DNA of 39,860 bases from Desulfovibrio inopinatus DSM 10711 (GCF_000429305.1 NZ_AUBP01000039.1:1-39860); one strand, 5' to 3'; shown: positions 1 to 8,117, numbered from the stretch's first letter. Notes: generated by a model not told the origin, from the letters alone. A program made the numbers and translations.

Positions 1-145
1 AACCGCTGAAAGCATCTAAGCGGGAAGCCTGCTTCAAGATAAGATCTCCCTGAAGACTCCGAGAAGATGACTCGGTTGATAGGCCGCATGTGTACGTGCA
101 GCAATGTACTTAGCAAAGCGGTACTAATAAGTCGTTCGACTTATT
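1..145 (+). rRNA. rrl: 23S ribosomal RNA, 3' end (partial)
   Basis: This is the last ~145 nt of 23S rRNA. It shows the conserved 3' segments: the CTGAAAGCATCTAAG stretch, the AGATCTCCCTGAAG-type stretch and the terminal GGTACTAATA motif, followed by an AT-rich spacer to 5S. The exact 3' end is estimated from the usual end of the molecule shortly after that motif. The rest of the gene lies upstream of the window. Confidence 0.95.
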
Positions 146-194
146 TTCCTTCAAACTATCCTGTTTCTTATTTTACTTATATATCACCAATATT

Positions 195-310
195 TCCTGG
201 TGACCAAGGAGGAGGGGGTACACCCGATCCCATTCCGAACTCGGAAGTTAAGCCCTCCATCGTCGATGATACTGCGGTTATAACCGTGGGAAAGTAGATC
301 GTCGCCAGGA
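195..310 (+). rRNA. rrf: 5S ribosomal RNA
   Basis: The ~116-nt segment starts TCCTGGTGACC and ends GTCGCCAGGA, which pair as helix I. Internally it has the conserved CCCATTCCGAACTCGGAAGT loop and the GTGGGAAAGTAG region. It lies ~50 nt after the 23S end, the normal bacterial order. Ends are assigned from helix I pairing and could be off by a few bases. Confidence 0.95.
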
Positions 311-335
311 TCCTTTTCAAATGCCACACACGGCA

Positions 336-379
336 ACACGAAAGCCCGCACTCGATGAGAGTGCGGGCTTTCGTGTGTT
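336..379 (+). terminator. rRNA operon terminator hairpin
   Basis: A perfect 18-bp inverted repeat (336-353 and 359-376) has a 5-nt loop. It lies 26 nt after 5S rRNA. The U-tract is poor, so it may work as a strong hairpin or as a bidirectional terminator. It closes the rRNA operon. Confidence 0.85.
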
Positions 380-980
380 CTGGGGGATCGGAAATTGCCT
401 TCGGCTGCTGAAGAGAGAGGAGGTGCGTTCAGAACATTGTCACGTCATGCCCCCCTCGACTCAGCTATCATTCCGCTTAAATTCCGCATCATATTTTCCA
501 TGAGAGCTGTTCATGCACATCTTCGGCTGTTGGTCAGGATCACTTCACAATTCATGGAAATAGATGTGATGTCGCTCTCCACATTTGTTTGACGCCTTCA
601 TATCCACTTCGCGCAAAAGATTCGCCAAATGGCCTGTGCTGGATTTGGCTTGCTCACGTCTGGTCGGTGGGTATGGCTCGAAACTATTTTTTTCACATAA
701 AATGGAGAAGTTGCTTATCATTTACGGTATGACCTGAGTTCTATTTCCAGCCAACCATACATGTATATACGTATTGTAGACGCTAAAAAGAGTGTTCGAC
801 AGTATGTAAAAATATTGGTCCATCTTGTGAAGTATATAACGTATAGATTAACTAAGATGCATTGCGTTGATATGCTTTACTGTGCTTGCTTTATTGTATA
901 TTATGTACTAATTTTTTTACAAATTAGTTATGTAAACTTACTGAATGCTATCTAAACTTTTGTTGAATGGTGGATAATCT
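380..980. other. Intergenic, rRNA terminator to kinase gene; AT-rich from ~680
   Basis: I see no convincing gene. The first 200 bases hold a decayed IS3-type end (see 469-499). From ~680 the composition becomes strongly AT-rich like the downstream cassette, which suggests the acquired DNA begins near here. Promoters for the cassette presumably lie in 680-970; many TATAAT-like strings make a specific call unsafe. Confidence 0.5.
469..499 (-). repeat. Relic of IS3-type orfA start (same as 7345-7375)
   Basis: This ~31-base stretch is nearly identical to the stretch encoding the first residues of IS3 OrfA near 7375 (shared core TTAAATTCCGCATCATAT). Weaker similarity continues to ~545, including a GTCAGGAT string in the same relative place. 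No TIR or transposase frame survives. It is read as a degenerate fragment of a related IS copy between the rRNA operon and the cassette. Confidence 0.6.
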
Positions 981-3900
981 ATGGTTAACCCTCCAGAGAT
1001 TAAAAGATTATCAACTTGGAATAGGCTCCTGGAACGAATACCCCAAGAATTTATCGTACTCCATGGGCCAAGTATGTGGGGGAAAAGTTGGTTTTTAAAG
1101 CGACAATTACCTCAGCTGGTTTTAGACGCAGATATTTTTGATGAGGTCTTTTATTTTGATTTATTCAGTAAGCGTATCCACGAAGGGAAAAAATTAGAGA
1201 GGGAATTACTATATTCAAAGTTTAGAAATGAAGAAAATTTATTGGGAAACTTTATTATCTCATTAGATGAATATTATAAAGCATACTTCATAAAAGAATA
1301 TCTTGATTGGCAGTATAAACATAAATCTGTGTTGATCATTTTTGATAATGTAAATGTATTTAATTTAAAAAAAAATGAAAGCTTGTCCTGGCTCAATTTG
1401 TTTACAGAGTATTCCCGCAAAAGGGGACATGGAATTATTTTTGCGACGCAGCCAGTGTGGTTAAATGAATTGAAGGAGCGTGATAAGAAGGTATTGAGTA
1501 AATTTAACGAGTTTAAAATGGATCCCCTCACTGATGCAGAGATCGATGCTTGGTTGCAAGAAGATTTTTTTACTCATTATTATCCGTCAATCACTCGACA
1601 AACAGTCATAGATGCATCAGCGAGGTTAGTTTCATTTGCTAGAGATTTTAGTTTTTTCATTCGGTCACTTAAATTTGTCGATAAGGAGGTGTCGCATGTT
1701 TTTAATAAATATCATTCTGATAAATATATTCGGCAATGTCATAACCTTTTGAATACAAGGCGATCTATTTTTAAAGGGGCGGTCACTTTTACTACTGAAG
1801 AATACAATAGCGGATGTTTTGTTAATAATGAATGTAAACTGGCTTGTCCTGCATGTGTCGCTGCACGTATGGAAATATTGAATAGTGAAGAAAATAGAAT
1901 GTATTTGATGTGTTTGGGAAGTCAAGATGTAAGTAATATTCCAAAAAATATTCCTTTAGAGATAGTTACTGAAATACTAAAGGAAACATTACTATTTTAT
2001 GACAATTATCAAATTCTTTTTTCAAAATTTCAAGAATTGCTTCGACATTTGTTTGGAGTGAACTGCCTTTTATATGTACGTGATAGTTCACAAACACAAA
2101 TATGGTATGAATTGCTTAATGATTTTTCATACAAGAAAATTTTGTTGAATCACAAAAATTCTGATTTTGTAGAGATCGCTCACCAAGGATACTGGAAAAC
2201 TAAGCAGTCTGGTGAAGTACTGTTCTCTGTTGTTGGTGGAACAGGTAAAGTAGATCTTATTCTTCAAGGTAAGATTCCCACCAGAAAAAATCGTAATATT
2301 TATGAAAAGCGCATCCATATTCGGTCTATATGGAATGTAATAAATCAATTGCAATGTGTATTGATTCACGGGATTTCTGATTTTAATAGAAGAATAGAGA
2401 AGAAAGAAAATTTAAATCTTGAAAAGAGGACGAAAGAGCTTACAAGCGCTGGAAAGGATAGCTTTGAGCATCTCCTTAAAGAGGTTGATGGTGATGCACT
2501 TATTATCCTTCGATGTTCAGATATTAAACCAGATGGTCGATGGACAACAGATACATTTTATTCTTTACAGGATGACTGTTTTGTAGAGAGCCAATTCTCA
2601 ACTGCATTAAATGAAGAGGCTTTAAGCCGAGTGTTTCGACATCCTCGGAGGCGCAGTGTAATTTTAAAAAAACAATTTGCAATAGAACTTTTTGCAAAAA
2701 TTAAGTATATTGAACGTGATTTTAGTATACATGTTGAAAGTGTAAAAGTATCAAAGGGAATAGACTCTAAAACGAATTATATGATCATGGTTGTATTCTT
2801 AGCAGATGGTTCTGGTAAGGAGATTATTTCTGGAGCTAAAAGTAGTTTGTTGTCTTTAATATCTCACAGAATGCTACAACTATCTTTTTTTAAGAGTGCT
2901 TTGCAAATAGAACATGAAAAAGAGTTAAATTTTTTTTATGAGTTGTCTGAGATGATGCCACAATTTATGTTTCACCCCTCTGCCGTGGAATCAAATTTAA
3001 TATCTCTTGTGTCACAATATTTTAATGCTAGAGCCGTAGCTATCTATGACATTATTGAAAATGATAAAAAAGAAAAGAAATGTATATGGAGATGTGGAGG
3101 TGGGTATGATTTATCATATCATAGTAAAGTCTATGGTATGAATGAAGGAAAGACTGGATATATTGCATCGCAAGGAAAAATTTTAGTATCAACGAAGAGT
3201 GCTGGTGAGCTGGAAGCAGTAAAGTACTATAATGAAAATACGCATACACTTGAACTTTGTCCTGGATTTGAAAAATATGAAGCTCAATGTGTGCAATATT
3301 TAACGAATGCTAGTGATATTAAGAATTTCATTGGGGCACCCATAGCGATAAATGACAGGTCTGATCAAAAAGTTTCATTGGGCCTTATTAAATTCTCAAA
3401 TAGCAATAGAAATTTTACTCTTAATGATGTGGAATTGGCAAAGCGCATTTCAAACTTTTTAGCTCCATTTATGAATAGTAGAATGCGTATTCGTATGCAA
3501 GTACATCAAGATGGAACAACTACTGAGTCACTTATATCCCAGATTCGACATGAGATGCTTCATAGTCTCAGATCTCTAAAGTTGGCAATTCCTGAGTGTG
3601 TTGATCCTAGCGATGGCAATTATGCCGATTGCATGTCACACATAGAATCTCTTGAAAAAATTGTTGATGCTTGCAAGGGATGCGTCATTCAAAGCAAGGG
3701 TGAACAAATTCTTATTGGTATTAAGAAAGAACTTGAGTCAATTTTTTCTACCTATAAATTCGATTTTGAAAATAAGCATGTCGATATTAAAATGGATGTT
3801 GATGCTACGTTGCAATGTCATATGGATGTTAATTACTTTAGGTCTGTTTTTAAAAATCTCATTATGAATTCAATGGAATCTTTTACCGATGGTACTGTTA

Positions 3901-4166
3901 AACGTATTCTTGTTTATCAAAAGCGATCAGATAAAAAGTCTCACCAGATTGTCTTTGAAGATTATGGTTGTGGTGTTCCAATGAATCTCAGAAATAAAAT
4001 CTTTCAGTTGCTTATTACGACAAAGCAAAGCGATACAAGTCGTGAAAAAAGAGGGCAAGGATTATCATATGTGAAGGGCGTGTTGGAAATTTCAGGTGGT
4101 GAAATTAATCTTGACAATTGTAAGAATCCAACGCGTTTTGTTATTAAACTTCCAAAATTTGTATAG
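981..4166 (+). CDS. P-loop NTPase / GAF / histidine kinase fusion protein
   Basis: This is a 1061-aa soluble signalling protein with no membrane segment. Residues 29-36 (GPSMWGKS) fit a Walker A motif, 116-123 (SVLIIFDN) a Walker B strand, and ATQ at 155-157 resembles a sensor residue, so the N-terminus is a STAND/AAA-like ATPase. Cys280, 286, 290 and 293 form a tight cluster that could bind metal or Fe-S. Residues ~350-640 are not recognised. A GAF-like domain spans ~665-828. The C-terminus is a histidine kinase: His857 in an RHEM H-box, Asn959/Asn963 N-box, Asp994-x-Gly996-x-Gly998, and a GQGLSYVKGVLEISGG G2 box. The family role would be ATP-dependent autophosphorylation of His857 and transfer to a receiver, here plausibly the gene 8 nt downstream. 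AT-rich codon use contrasts with the core genes and suggests transfer. Domain identities are solid for the kinase and moderate for the ATPase; the overall function is unknown. Confidence 0.85.
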   Translation: MVNPPEIKRLSTWNRLLERIPQEFIVLHGPSMWGKSWFLKRQLPQLVLDADIFDEVFYFDLFSKRIHEGKKLERELLYSKFRNEENLLGNFIISLDEYYKAYFIKEYLDWQYKHKSVLIIFDNVNVFNLKKNESLSWLNLFTEYSRKRGHGIIFATQPVWLNELKERDKKVLSKFNEFKMDPLTDAEIDAWLQEDFFTHYYPSITRQTVIDASARLVSFARDFSFFIRSLKFVDKEVSHVFNKYHSDKYIRQCHNLLNTRRSIFKGAVTFTTEEYNSGCFVNNECKLACPACVAARMEILNSEENRMYLMCLGSQDVSNIPKNIPLEIVTEILKETLLFYDNYQILFSKFQELLRHLFGVNCLLYVRDSSQTQIWYELLNDFSYKKILLNHKNSDFVEIAHQGYWKTKQSGEVLFSVVGGTGKVDLILQGKIPTRKNRNIYEKRIHIRSIWNVINQLQCVLIHGISDFNRRIEKKENLNLEKRTKELTSAGKDSFEHLLKEVDGDALIILRCSDIKPDGRWTTDTFYSLQDDCFVESQFSTALNEEALSRVFRHPRRRSVILKKQFAIELFAKIKYIERDFSIHVESVKVSKGIDSKTNYMIMVVFLADGSGKEIISGAKSSLLSLISHRMLQLSFFKSALQIEHEKELNFFYELSEMMPQFMFHPSAVESNLISLVSQYFNARAVAIYDIIENDKKEKKCIWRCGGGYDLSYHSKVYGMNEGKTGYIASQGKILVSTKSAGELEAVKYYNENTHTLELCPGFEKYEAQCVQYLTNASDIKNFIGAPIAINDRSDQKVSLGLIKFSNSNRNFTLNDVELAKRISNFLAPFMNSRMRIRMQVHQDGTTTESLISQIRHEMLHSLRSLKLAIPECVDPSDGNYADCMSHIESLEKIVDACKGCVIQSKGEQILIGIKKELESIFSTYKFDFENKHVDIKMDVDATLQCHMDVNYFRSVFKNLIMNSMESFTDGTVKRILVYQKRSDKKSHQIVFEDYGCGVPMNLRNKIFQLLITTKQSDTSREKRGQGLSYVKGVLEISGGEINLDNCKNPTRFVIKLPKFV

Positions 4167-4174
4167 GAGGGGTT

Positions 4175-5083
4175 ATGTTCGATGACTCTTCACGTAAGTA
4201 CAGTATTTTGTGCATAGAGGATCTTGATGATGATTATTCTCTTGTCAAAAGAAGTTTCAACGGAGCAAATTATAAAGGCATATTAGATCGGTCAAAAAGT
4301 TATGACGATGCACGGATAAAAATTAAAAATGATTATAATTTGATTATACTTGATTTACAGATTGGAACTGTTGAGCGGGGACGAGATCTTTTTGAAACGA
4401 TAATTAAAACTGCACTTACTCAATCAAAAATTCCAAGTATCATTGTGTACTCATTTTACAATGGATTTGAGTTAGATTTTCTTCGGGATGGAGTTTGGGA
4501 CTATGTCGATAAACATATATCATTACAACGTTTTGTTCGACTTGTTCACCACCATCTGTCATTGAGAGAAAACCATAATCTTTTGAGAACTTCCGCAAAA
4601 GAACTACTTTTTGAAATGATGGAAGACAAAATAAAAATTATATCAAAAGAGAGTAGTAGTAACTTTAAACATTTCTTTCTAATAAAGTCTCACTCGGATG
4701 TTTTATTTTTTGATAACCAGCTCAATCCCATGCGTGTTTCTATTCCACAAGAGCAGTTGCTACGGAATGATCGATTGCCGGATTATGGTGTGCCAACAGT
4801 AATTCATCGACCATTAAGCCGGCTTTTTGATGGAATTGGAGAGTATTTTTCTAATGTTGATTTGTATTCAGCTCTCATTACAAGAATTCGATCATCGTTT
4901 TCTGTACCTTTTTATTATTGCTGCTGTTTTACTAATGGAGAAGAAGCACTAAGTCGATTAGAAAATATAATTTTGTTGACCTACACCACATCCGTAATCT
5001 CAAAATATCTCCAAGGAATTGAACAAAAACTTCTTTCTTTAAAAGAGTACGAAGATGGATGCACAGGTTTCAGAGAAAGCTAA
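4175..5083 (+). CDS. Response regulator: N-terminal receiver plus unknown C-terminal domain
   Basis: The protein is 302 aa, with AGGAGGGG just before the ATG and 8 nt after the kinase stop. Residues 10-120 form a receiver domain: acidic pocket in IEDLDDD (14-20), phospho-acceptor Asp60 in IILDLQIG, Ser93 in IVYSFY and Lys113 in YVDKH. These are the canonical catalytic positions, so phosphotransfer from the upstream kinase is likely. The C-terminal ~165 residues match no output domain I know: no helix-turn-helix, GGDEF or HD motif. They hold a YYCCCF segment at ~245-252. The output is probably protein interaction rather than DNA binding. The last 29 nt overlap the next gene, suggesting translational coupling. 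AT-rich like its neighbours. Confidence 0.85.
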   Translation: MFDDSSRKYSILCIEDLDDDYSLVKRSFNGANYKGILDRSKSYDDARIKIKNDYNLIILDLQIGTVERGRDLFETIIKTALTQSKIPSIIVYSFYNGFELDFLRDGVWDYVDKHISLQRFVRLVHHHLSLRENHNLLRTSAKELLFEMMEDKIKIISKESSSNFKHFFLIKSHSDVLFFDNQLNPMRVSIPQEQLLRNDRLPDYGVPTVIHRPLSRLFDGIGEYFSNVDLYSALITRIRSSFSVPFYYCCCFTNGEEALSRLENIILLTYTTSVISKYLQGIEQKLLSLKEYEDGCTGFRES

Positions 5084-5660
5084 GGAATTTGCCGATAAAA
5101 AAGTACGTCAAGAACTCGCTTCACGCAATTTAGATTATTCAGATCTTCAAGCTCGTGATTATTCAGCTTTGACAGAATTATTAAAGCGAACCAAAGAGGC
5201 TCTCAATGTTGGCGATCAACACATAATAGTGAGAATTACGAAAGAGAATTTACCTTCTTTGGACTCTGATTTGGTTCTTCAGGTGAGTATCAAATCATAT
5301 CTTCTTGAGGGAATGAAAGATGTCGTGATGGCTTTACGTGCTAAAAAGGAGGATGATTGCGATCATGATCTTTCTGAACAAGTTGGAAGCGCATTGATAG
5401 ATGTACTGGACAAAGAATCGAGAAGTTCGAAAGAAATTGATGTCGTAGCTGATGTAGAAAAAAGAAAAGTGACTCTTGATTTTCTTCGGAGCATGCTTGA
5501 ACGGGAATCGATGGCGTCGATTGCTGTTTTCATGACAATGCCCTTGGCTTTATTTGCTTTGATATATTTCACTGCACAAAACGTTATTGGACCAGAGGTT
5601 TTTACCTCTTTCATTTCTTCAATTGCCGGATACATTTTTGGAAGCTCTAAAAAAATATAA
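5055..5660 (+). CDS. Small protein with C-terminal membrane hairpin, third gene of kinase cassette
   Basis: The 201-aa product is unrecognised. Residues 1-150 are charged and predicted soluble and helical. Residues 152-178 form a clear transmembrane segment and ~181-196 a second, weaker one, ending in a short SSKKI tail. The gene starts inside the end of the receiver gene (29-nt overlap), so it is almost certainly co-translated with the signalling pair. A soluble signalling pair followed by a small protein with a membrane hairpin resembles sensor/effector layouts in defence systems, but nothing here shows toxicity. It could also be a membrane anchor for the receiver protein. Confidence 0.75.
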   Translation: MDAQVSEKAKEFADKKVRQELASRNLDYSDLQARDYSALTELLKRTKEALNVGDQHIIVRITKENLPSLDSDLVLQVSIKSYLLEGMKDVVMALRAKKEDDCDHDLSEQVGSALIDVLDKESRSSKEIDVVADVEKRKVTLDFLRSMLERESMASIAVFMTMPLALFALIYFTAQNVIGPEVFTSFISSIAGYIFGSSKKI

Positions 5661-5699
5661 TGAGCAGATTAATTCGTCCGTATCAAAGGTTTAAACCCT

Positions 5700-5736
5700 C
5701 GGCTTCAGCCGGGTAGCTTTCAGCTAGCCGTTTTTT
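5700..5736 (+). terminator. Terminator-like double hairpin with T6 tract, intron target
   Basis: Two short perfect stems (CGGCT/AGCCG at 5700-5711 and TAGCT/AGCTA at 5714-5726) precede GCCG and TTTTTT at 5731-5736. It lies 40-75 nt after the cassette stop and directly before the group II intron 5' end. Class C group II introns typically insert just after terminator hairpins, which fits. It may alternatively be an IS200/IS605-like end relic. Confidence 0.55.
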
Positions 5737-5738
5737 AG

Positions 5739-6116
5739 GTGTGCCAGGCATGGCGTGACTCTCGGAGGTGAAAGTCCTCTCCAGGCCCTGATGATGGGAA
5801 CTGGTAGCTGAAGGCAACTGCGTCGTCGTGAGGCGGGGTGGGGAGGAAGCTGGAGGCAAAAGTCGGACTCGACGAACAGAAATCGGATAGAAGGCCGGCG
5901 CTGTCGGGTAATTCGGCCTTGGACGAAGACGCCCAATAATCATCCGGAGACAGTGCAGGTAAATCCGGCGAGGCCCGGCGGAAAGAATCGCGTCTTACCC
6001 TGGGAGATCTCTTCACCTGTCGGGACGATCCCGACTACGCAAACGGCAACGTTTGGGGATGGGCGATGAGAAGTCAGCAGAGGCCATAGTAGTTCACTCC
6101 CTTGGTGGGCGAAGGG
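5739..6116 (+). mobile_element. Group II intron, 5' portion (truncated, no maturase)
   Basis: The segment begins GTGTGCC or GTGCC, a group II 5' end form, followed by GGAGGTGAAAGTCCTCTCC, typical of domain I of bacterial introns. Near 6069 comes AGAAGTCAGCAGAGGCCATAG, the segment that usually precedes the maturase gene in domain IV. The RNA is then cut off exactly at the IS3 end (6117). No reverse transcriptase or domain V/VI is present in the window. The assignment rests on remembered consensus strings; the subclass is uncertain. High G+C compared with the AT-rich cassette upstream. Confidence 0.75.
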
Positions 6117-6146
6117 TGATCCTGCTACAAGAAAGTGGACGGTCAG

Positions 6147-6647
6147 TTAAGCTACTTTTGAAATAACCTGACATTGTTCAAAGTTGGCAGGCGACATCCA
6201 GCCGTTTGTTGAATGTCGTCTTCTCCGGTTGTAGTAAACTTCGATATATCGAAAGAGAGCCAATTCAGCTTCATACGTGCGGGAAAATCTTTGGTGTCGA
6301 ACAAATTGTGTCTTCAATGTATGGAAGAACGATTCCGCAACGGCATTATCCCAGTAGTTTCCCTTTCGGCTCATGCTTTGAACGCAACCATGTCGGATGA
6401 GAACAGCTCTGAAATCTCGGCTCGCATACTGGATGCCTCGATCGCTGTGGACAAGCAGTCCTGGTGCTGGTCTTCGGCGAAGAATCGCTTTTTGAAATGC
6501 TTTGATAACCGAATGCCTTTCAAGGGAATCACTGATATTCCAGCCGACGATCATGCGTGAGAATAAATCAATAAATACTGTCTGATAATGCCATTTCCTT
6601 CCGACTTTAAGGTACGTGATATCACCACCCAAGCCGCACCTTTGCAC
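6147..6647 (-). pseudogene. IS3 OrfB transposase, C-terminal fragment
   Basis: The 166-aa frame holds the rve-type integrase core: DITYLK with the first Asp, HSDRGIQY with the second Asp, and WDNAVAESFFHTLK with the Glu, then the YNRRRRH end typical of IS3 OrfB. The N-terminal half is missing. Upstream, an AAWV segment joins GDITYL only if one base is restored, so there is a frameshift at ~6628. The DDE triad is intact but the protein cannot be made whole. Confidence 0.85.
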
Positions 6648-6708
6648 CGAGCAAATTCAGTGGTATTGTCCCGGACAAATCTGAACTCGCATCTCCGAGG
6701 AGGCTGTC

Positions 6709-6966
6709 ATGACCAAGTCATATCTGCTTTACCGATGCGGCGGCGAAGGTGCCCTGACGCCTGTCATGATTTTTTCGGCTGATTCTGAGGAGGAGGCCAG
6801 GGAAGCACCGACGTGGCTCCGAAAGCACCATCCCAAAAACGAACTTCTGCACCTGGGGCCGGGCGAATTCTTCGAGATCATCGAGCAGGACAAGTGCTCT
6901 CAAGAGGAATGGGATGAGGCGCAAATGAAGCTCAAGGCAGGCAATGCCCAAGGAAGCAAAACCTGA
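6709..6966 (+). CDS. Small hypothetical protein inserted within IS3 orfB
   Basis: An 85-aa acidic protein with an excellent ribosome site (GAGGAGG 8 nt before the ATG), on the opposite strand to the transposase. The sequence is soluble and coding-like (EEEAREAPTWLRKHHPKN, then an EFFEIIEQDKCSQEEWDEAQ helix). No signal peptide and no recognised domain. It replaces roughly 80 codons of the transposase, so it is foreign to the IS. It may be a host gene captured by recombination between IS copies, or a passenger. Confidence 0.6.
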   Translation: MTKSYLLYRCGGEGALTPVMIFSADSEEEAREAPTWLRKHHPKNELLHLGPGEFFEIIEQDKCSQEEWDEAQMKLKAGNAQGSKT

Positions 6967-7100
6967 CAATTTTGGACACGAATATTCTCTTGCGTTCGCT
7001 TTGATGGAGCGCTTTTTTGCCATGTGTAGACATGGAGGGCGTGGCACATCTTCTTCACCGGAAAGCGGAAGCGTTTTTTGTGAACGAGACGATTCTTTAT
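6960..7100 (-). pseudogene. IS3 OrfB transposase, N-terminal fragment
   Basis: About 45 codons match the usual start of IS3 OrfB: HKKRFRFPVKKMCHALHV, then WQKSAPSKRTQENI. The frame loses similarity near 6960, where the 85-aa gene segment begins. Together with the 6147-6647 piece this shows that the middle of orfB was replaced rather than the element being split by a simple insertion. Confidence 0.65.
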
Positions 7101-7131
7101 TTCGATGCTTTGCTGAAGATGGCCAATTTTT

Positions 7132-7398
7132 TTAGATCTCTCGCTCCATTTCTGCATCTTTCAATTGCCTTTCAATGTCCTTTATTCTCCTTCGATCATC
7201 GGTCAGAGCTTGGTTCCCGTGACCAGGAAAAGCAATTTGCCCTTGTTTGCGCATTTGAAGACGCCAGCGAAGAAGCATATTCGCCGCAATTCCCAGCCTA
7301 TCAGCGACTTCAGACATACTCCGTCCTGACTCAACCAACATCACGGCATTCCGTTTAAATTCCGCATCATATTTCCTACGAGAATTACTCCTCCACAT
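7132..7398 (-). pseudogene. IS3 OrfA (HTH transposase subunit), frameshifted at C-terminus
   Basis: The 88-aa OrfA has the helix-turn-helix RKYDAEFKRNAVMLVESG...SMSEVADRLGIAANMLLRW and a leucine-zipper-like end (IKDIERQLKDAEMEREI). It stops at a TAA that overlaps an A7 run (7127-7133). Restoring one T would extend it with LKKLAIFSKASK, the usual end of this family. The stop therefore looks like a one-base deletion, not the programmed A-run frameshift itself. It would bind the IS ends if made. Confidence 0.8.
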
Positions 7399-7472
7399 CT
7401 CCTGTTTGATTGTCAGGATAGTGGCTTAACTTCGTGGCCACAACTCTGTAGCAGGATCAATTGCTGAAAATT

Positions 7473-8117
7473 TTAGGATGAGGTGTTACTTCTTAGCTTC
7501 TTTTCAGCTTCCTTGGCGAGATGTTCCTTGATGAGTTCGTTGATTTGTTTTAATAATTCAGATACTTCGTCTTCAATCTTGGCAACTTCTTTCTGAGCCG
7601 TATTGATTTGCTTTTGTGAAGCAAGTTTTTCCGTGCTATCCAAATTTGGATTCTTAGCTTTGGCCAGAGCCTCATTCATTACTACATTTAGTCTTTCTTG
7701 TGCCTCTTGTAAGCGTTCCCGTGCCTCTTTTAGTTTCTCTCTGAGCTCCTCAAGCCGTTTCGCATAATCGTCCTTTGTCGTACTTCCCCCCATGAGTGGG
7801 ATCTTTTCGGCGGATTTTTCTGTCGCCGTTTTAGATGTTTCATCTGGATCGTCCTTTTCGCTTTCTGCCTTTTGTTCCGCTGAGTCTTGCTTGGTGCTTC
7901 GGTCTTCTTGTTTTTCATCATTTTCAGATTCAGTGAGCAAATCTTGCGCCTCATCTGAAATAGTTACACTGTCAGTCGCTTTTGTTGCCAATTCGTTATT
8001 CGCATTTTCTTCCTGGTCATAACTTTCGTCGTCAGCTTTGATGATTTTCATTTTTGATTCAGATTGAGTATTTGGGTGAGCATAATACGTAAGCGGCGTT
8101 ATCGCTCCGGTATCCAT
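7473..8117 (-). CDS. Coiled-coil hypothetical protein with SDEA-type motif
   Basis: A 214-aa, highly charged soluble protein with a good ribosome site (AGGAGC before the ATG). Residues 50-56 (VTISDEA) resemble the V-x-I-S-x-E-A segment common in FlgM-like and other small Desulfovibrio-type proteins, but no FlgM C-terminal half follows. Residues ~60-105 are low-complexity Glu/Lys/Ser. Residues ~115-205 are a long predicted coiled coil (KRLEELREKLKEARERLQEA, then KEVAKIEDEVSELLKQINEL). The function is unknown; a structural or secretion-associated role is possible. No operon partner. Confidence 0.7.
   Translation of the reverse strand: MDTGAITPLTYYAHPNTQSESKMKIIKADDESYDQEENANNELATKATDSVTISDEAQDLLTESENDEKQEDRSTKQDSAEQKAESEKDDPDETSKTATEKSAEKIPLMGGSTTKDDYAKRLEELREKLKEARERLQEAQERLNVVMNEALAKAKNPNLDSTEKLASQKQINTAQKEVAKIEDEVSELLKQINELIKEHLAKEAEKKLRSNTSS

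Larger units (their letters stand above)
6117..7459 (-). mobile_element. IS3-family insertion sequence, inactivated and rearranged
   Basis: Imperfect terminal inverted repeats are visible. The left end starts TGATCCTGCTACAAGAAAGT at 6117. The right end, read on the minus strand from 7459, starts TGATCCTGCTACAGAGTTGT, and both continue to a shared AGTTAAGC. Between them on the minus strand are orfA (7398-7132) and two pieces of orfB, separated by ~300 bases carrying an unrelated small gene. I see no target-site duplication (flanks GAAGGG and ATTGCT), which suggests later recombination or deletion. The element truncates the group II intron on its left. Confidence 0.85.

Noticed and set aside
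5683-6016. Overlapping minus-strand frames of 70-93 codons
   Set aside because: They lie in group II intron RNA, share no family features, and are high-GC shadows of structured RNA.
5739-6116. Riboswitch or other structured leader
   Set aside because: Domain I and pre-maturase signatures of a group II intron explain the conserved strings better.
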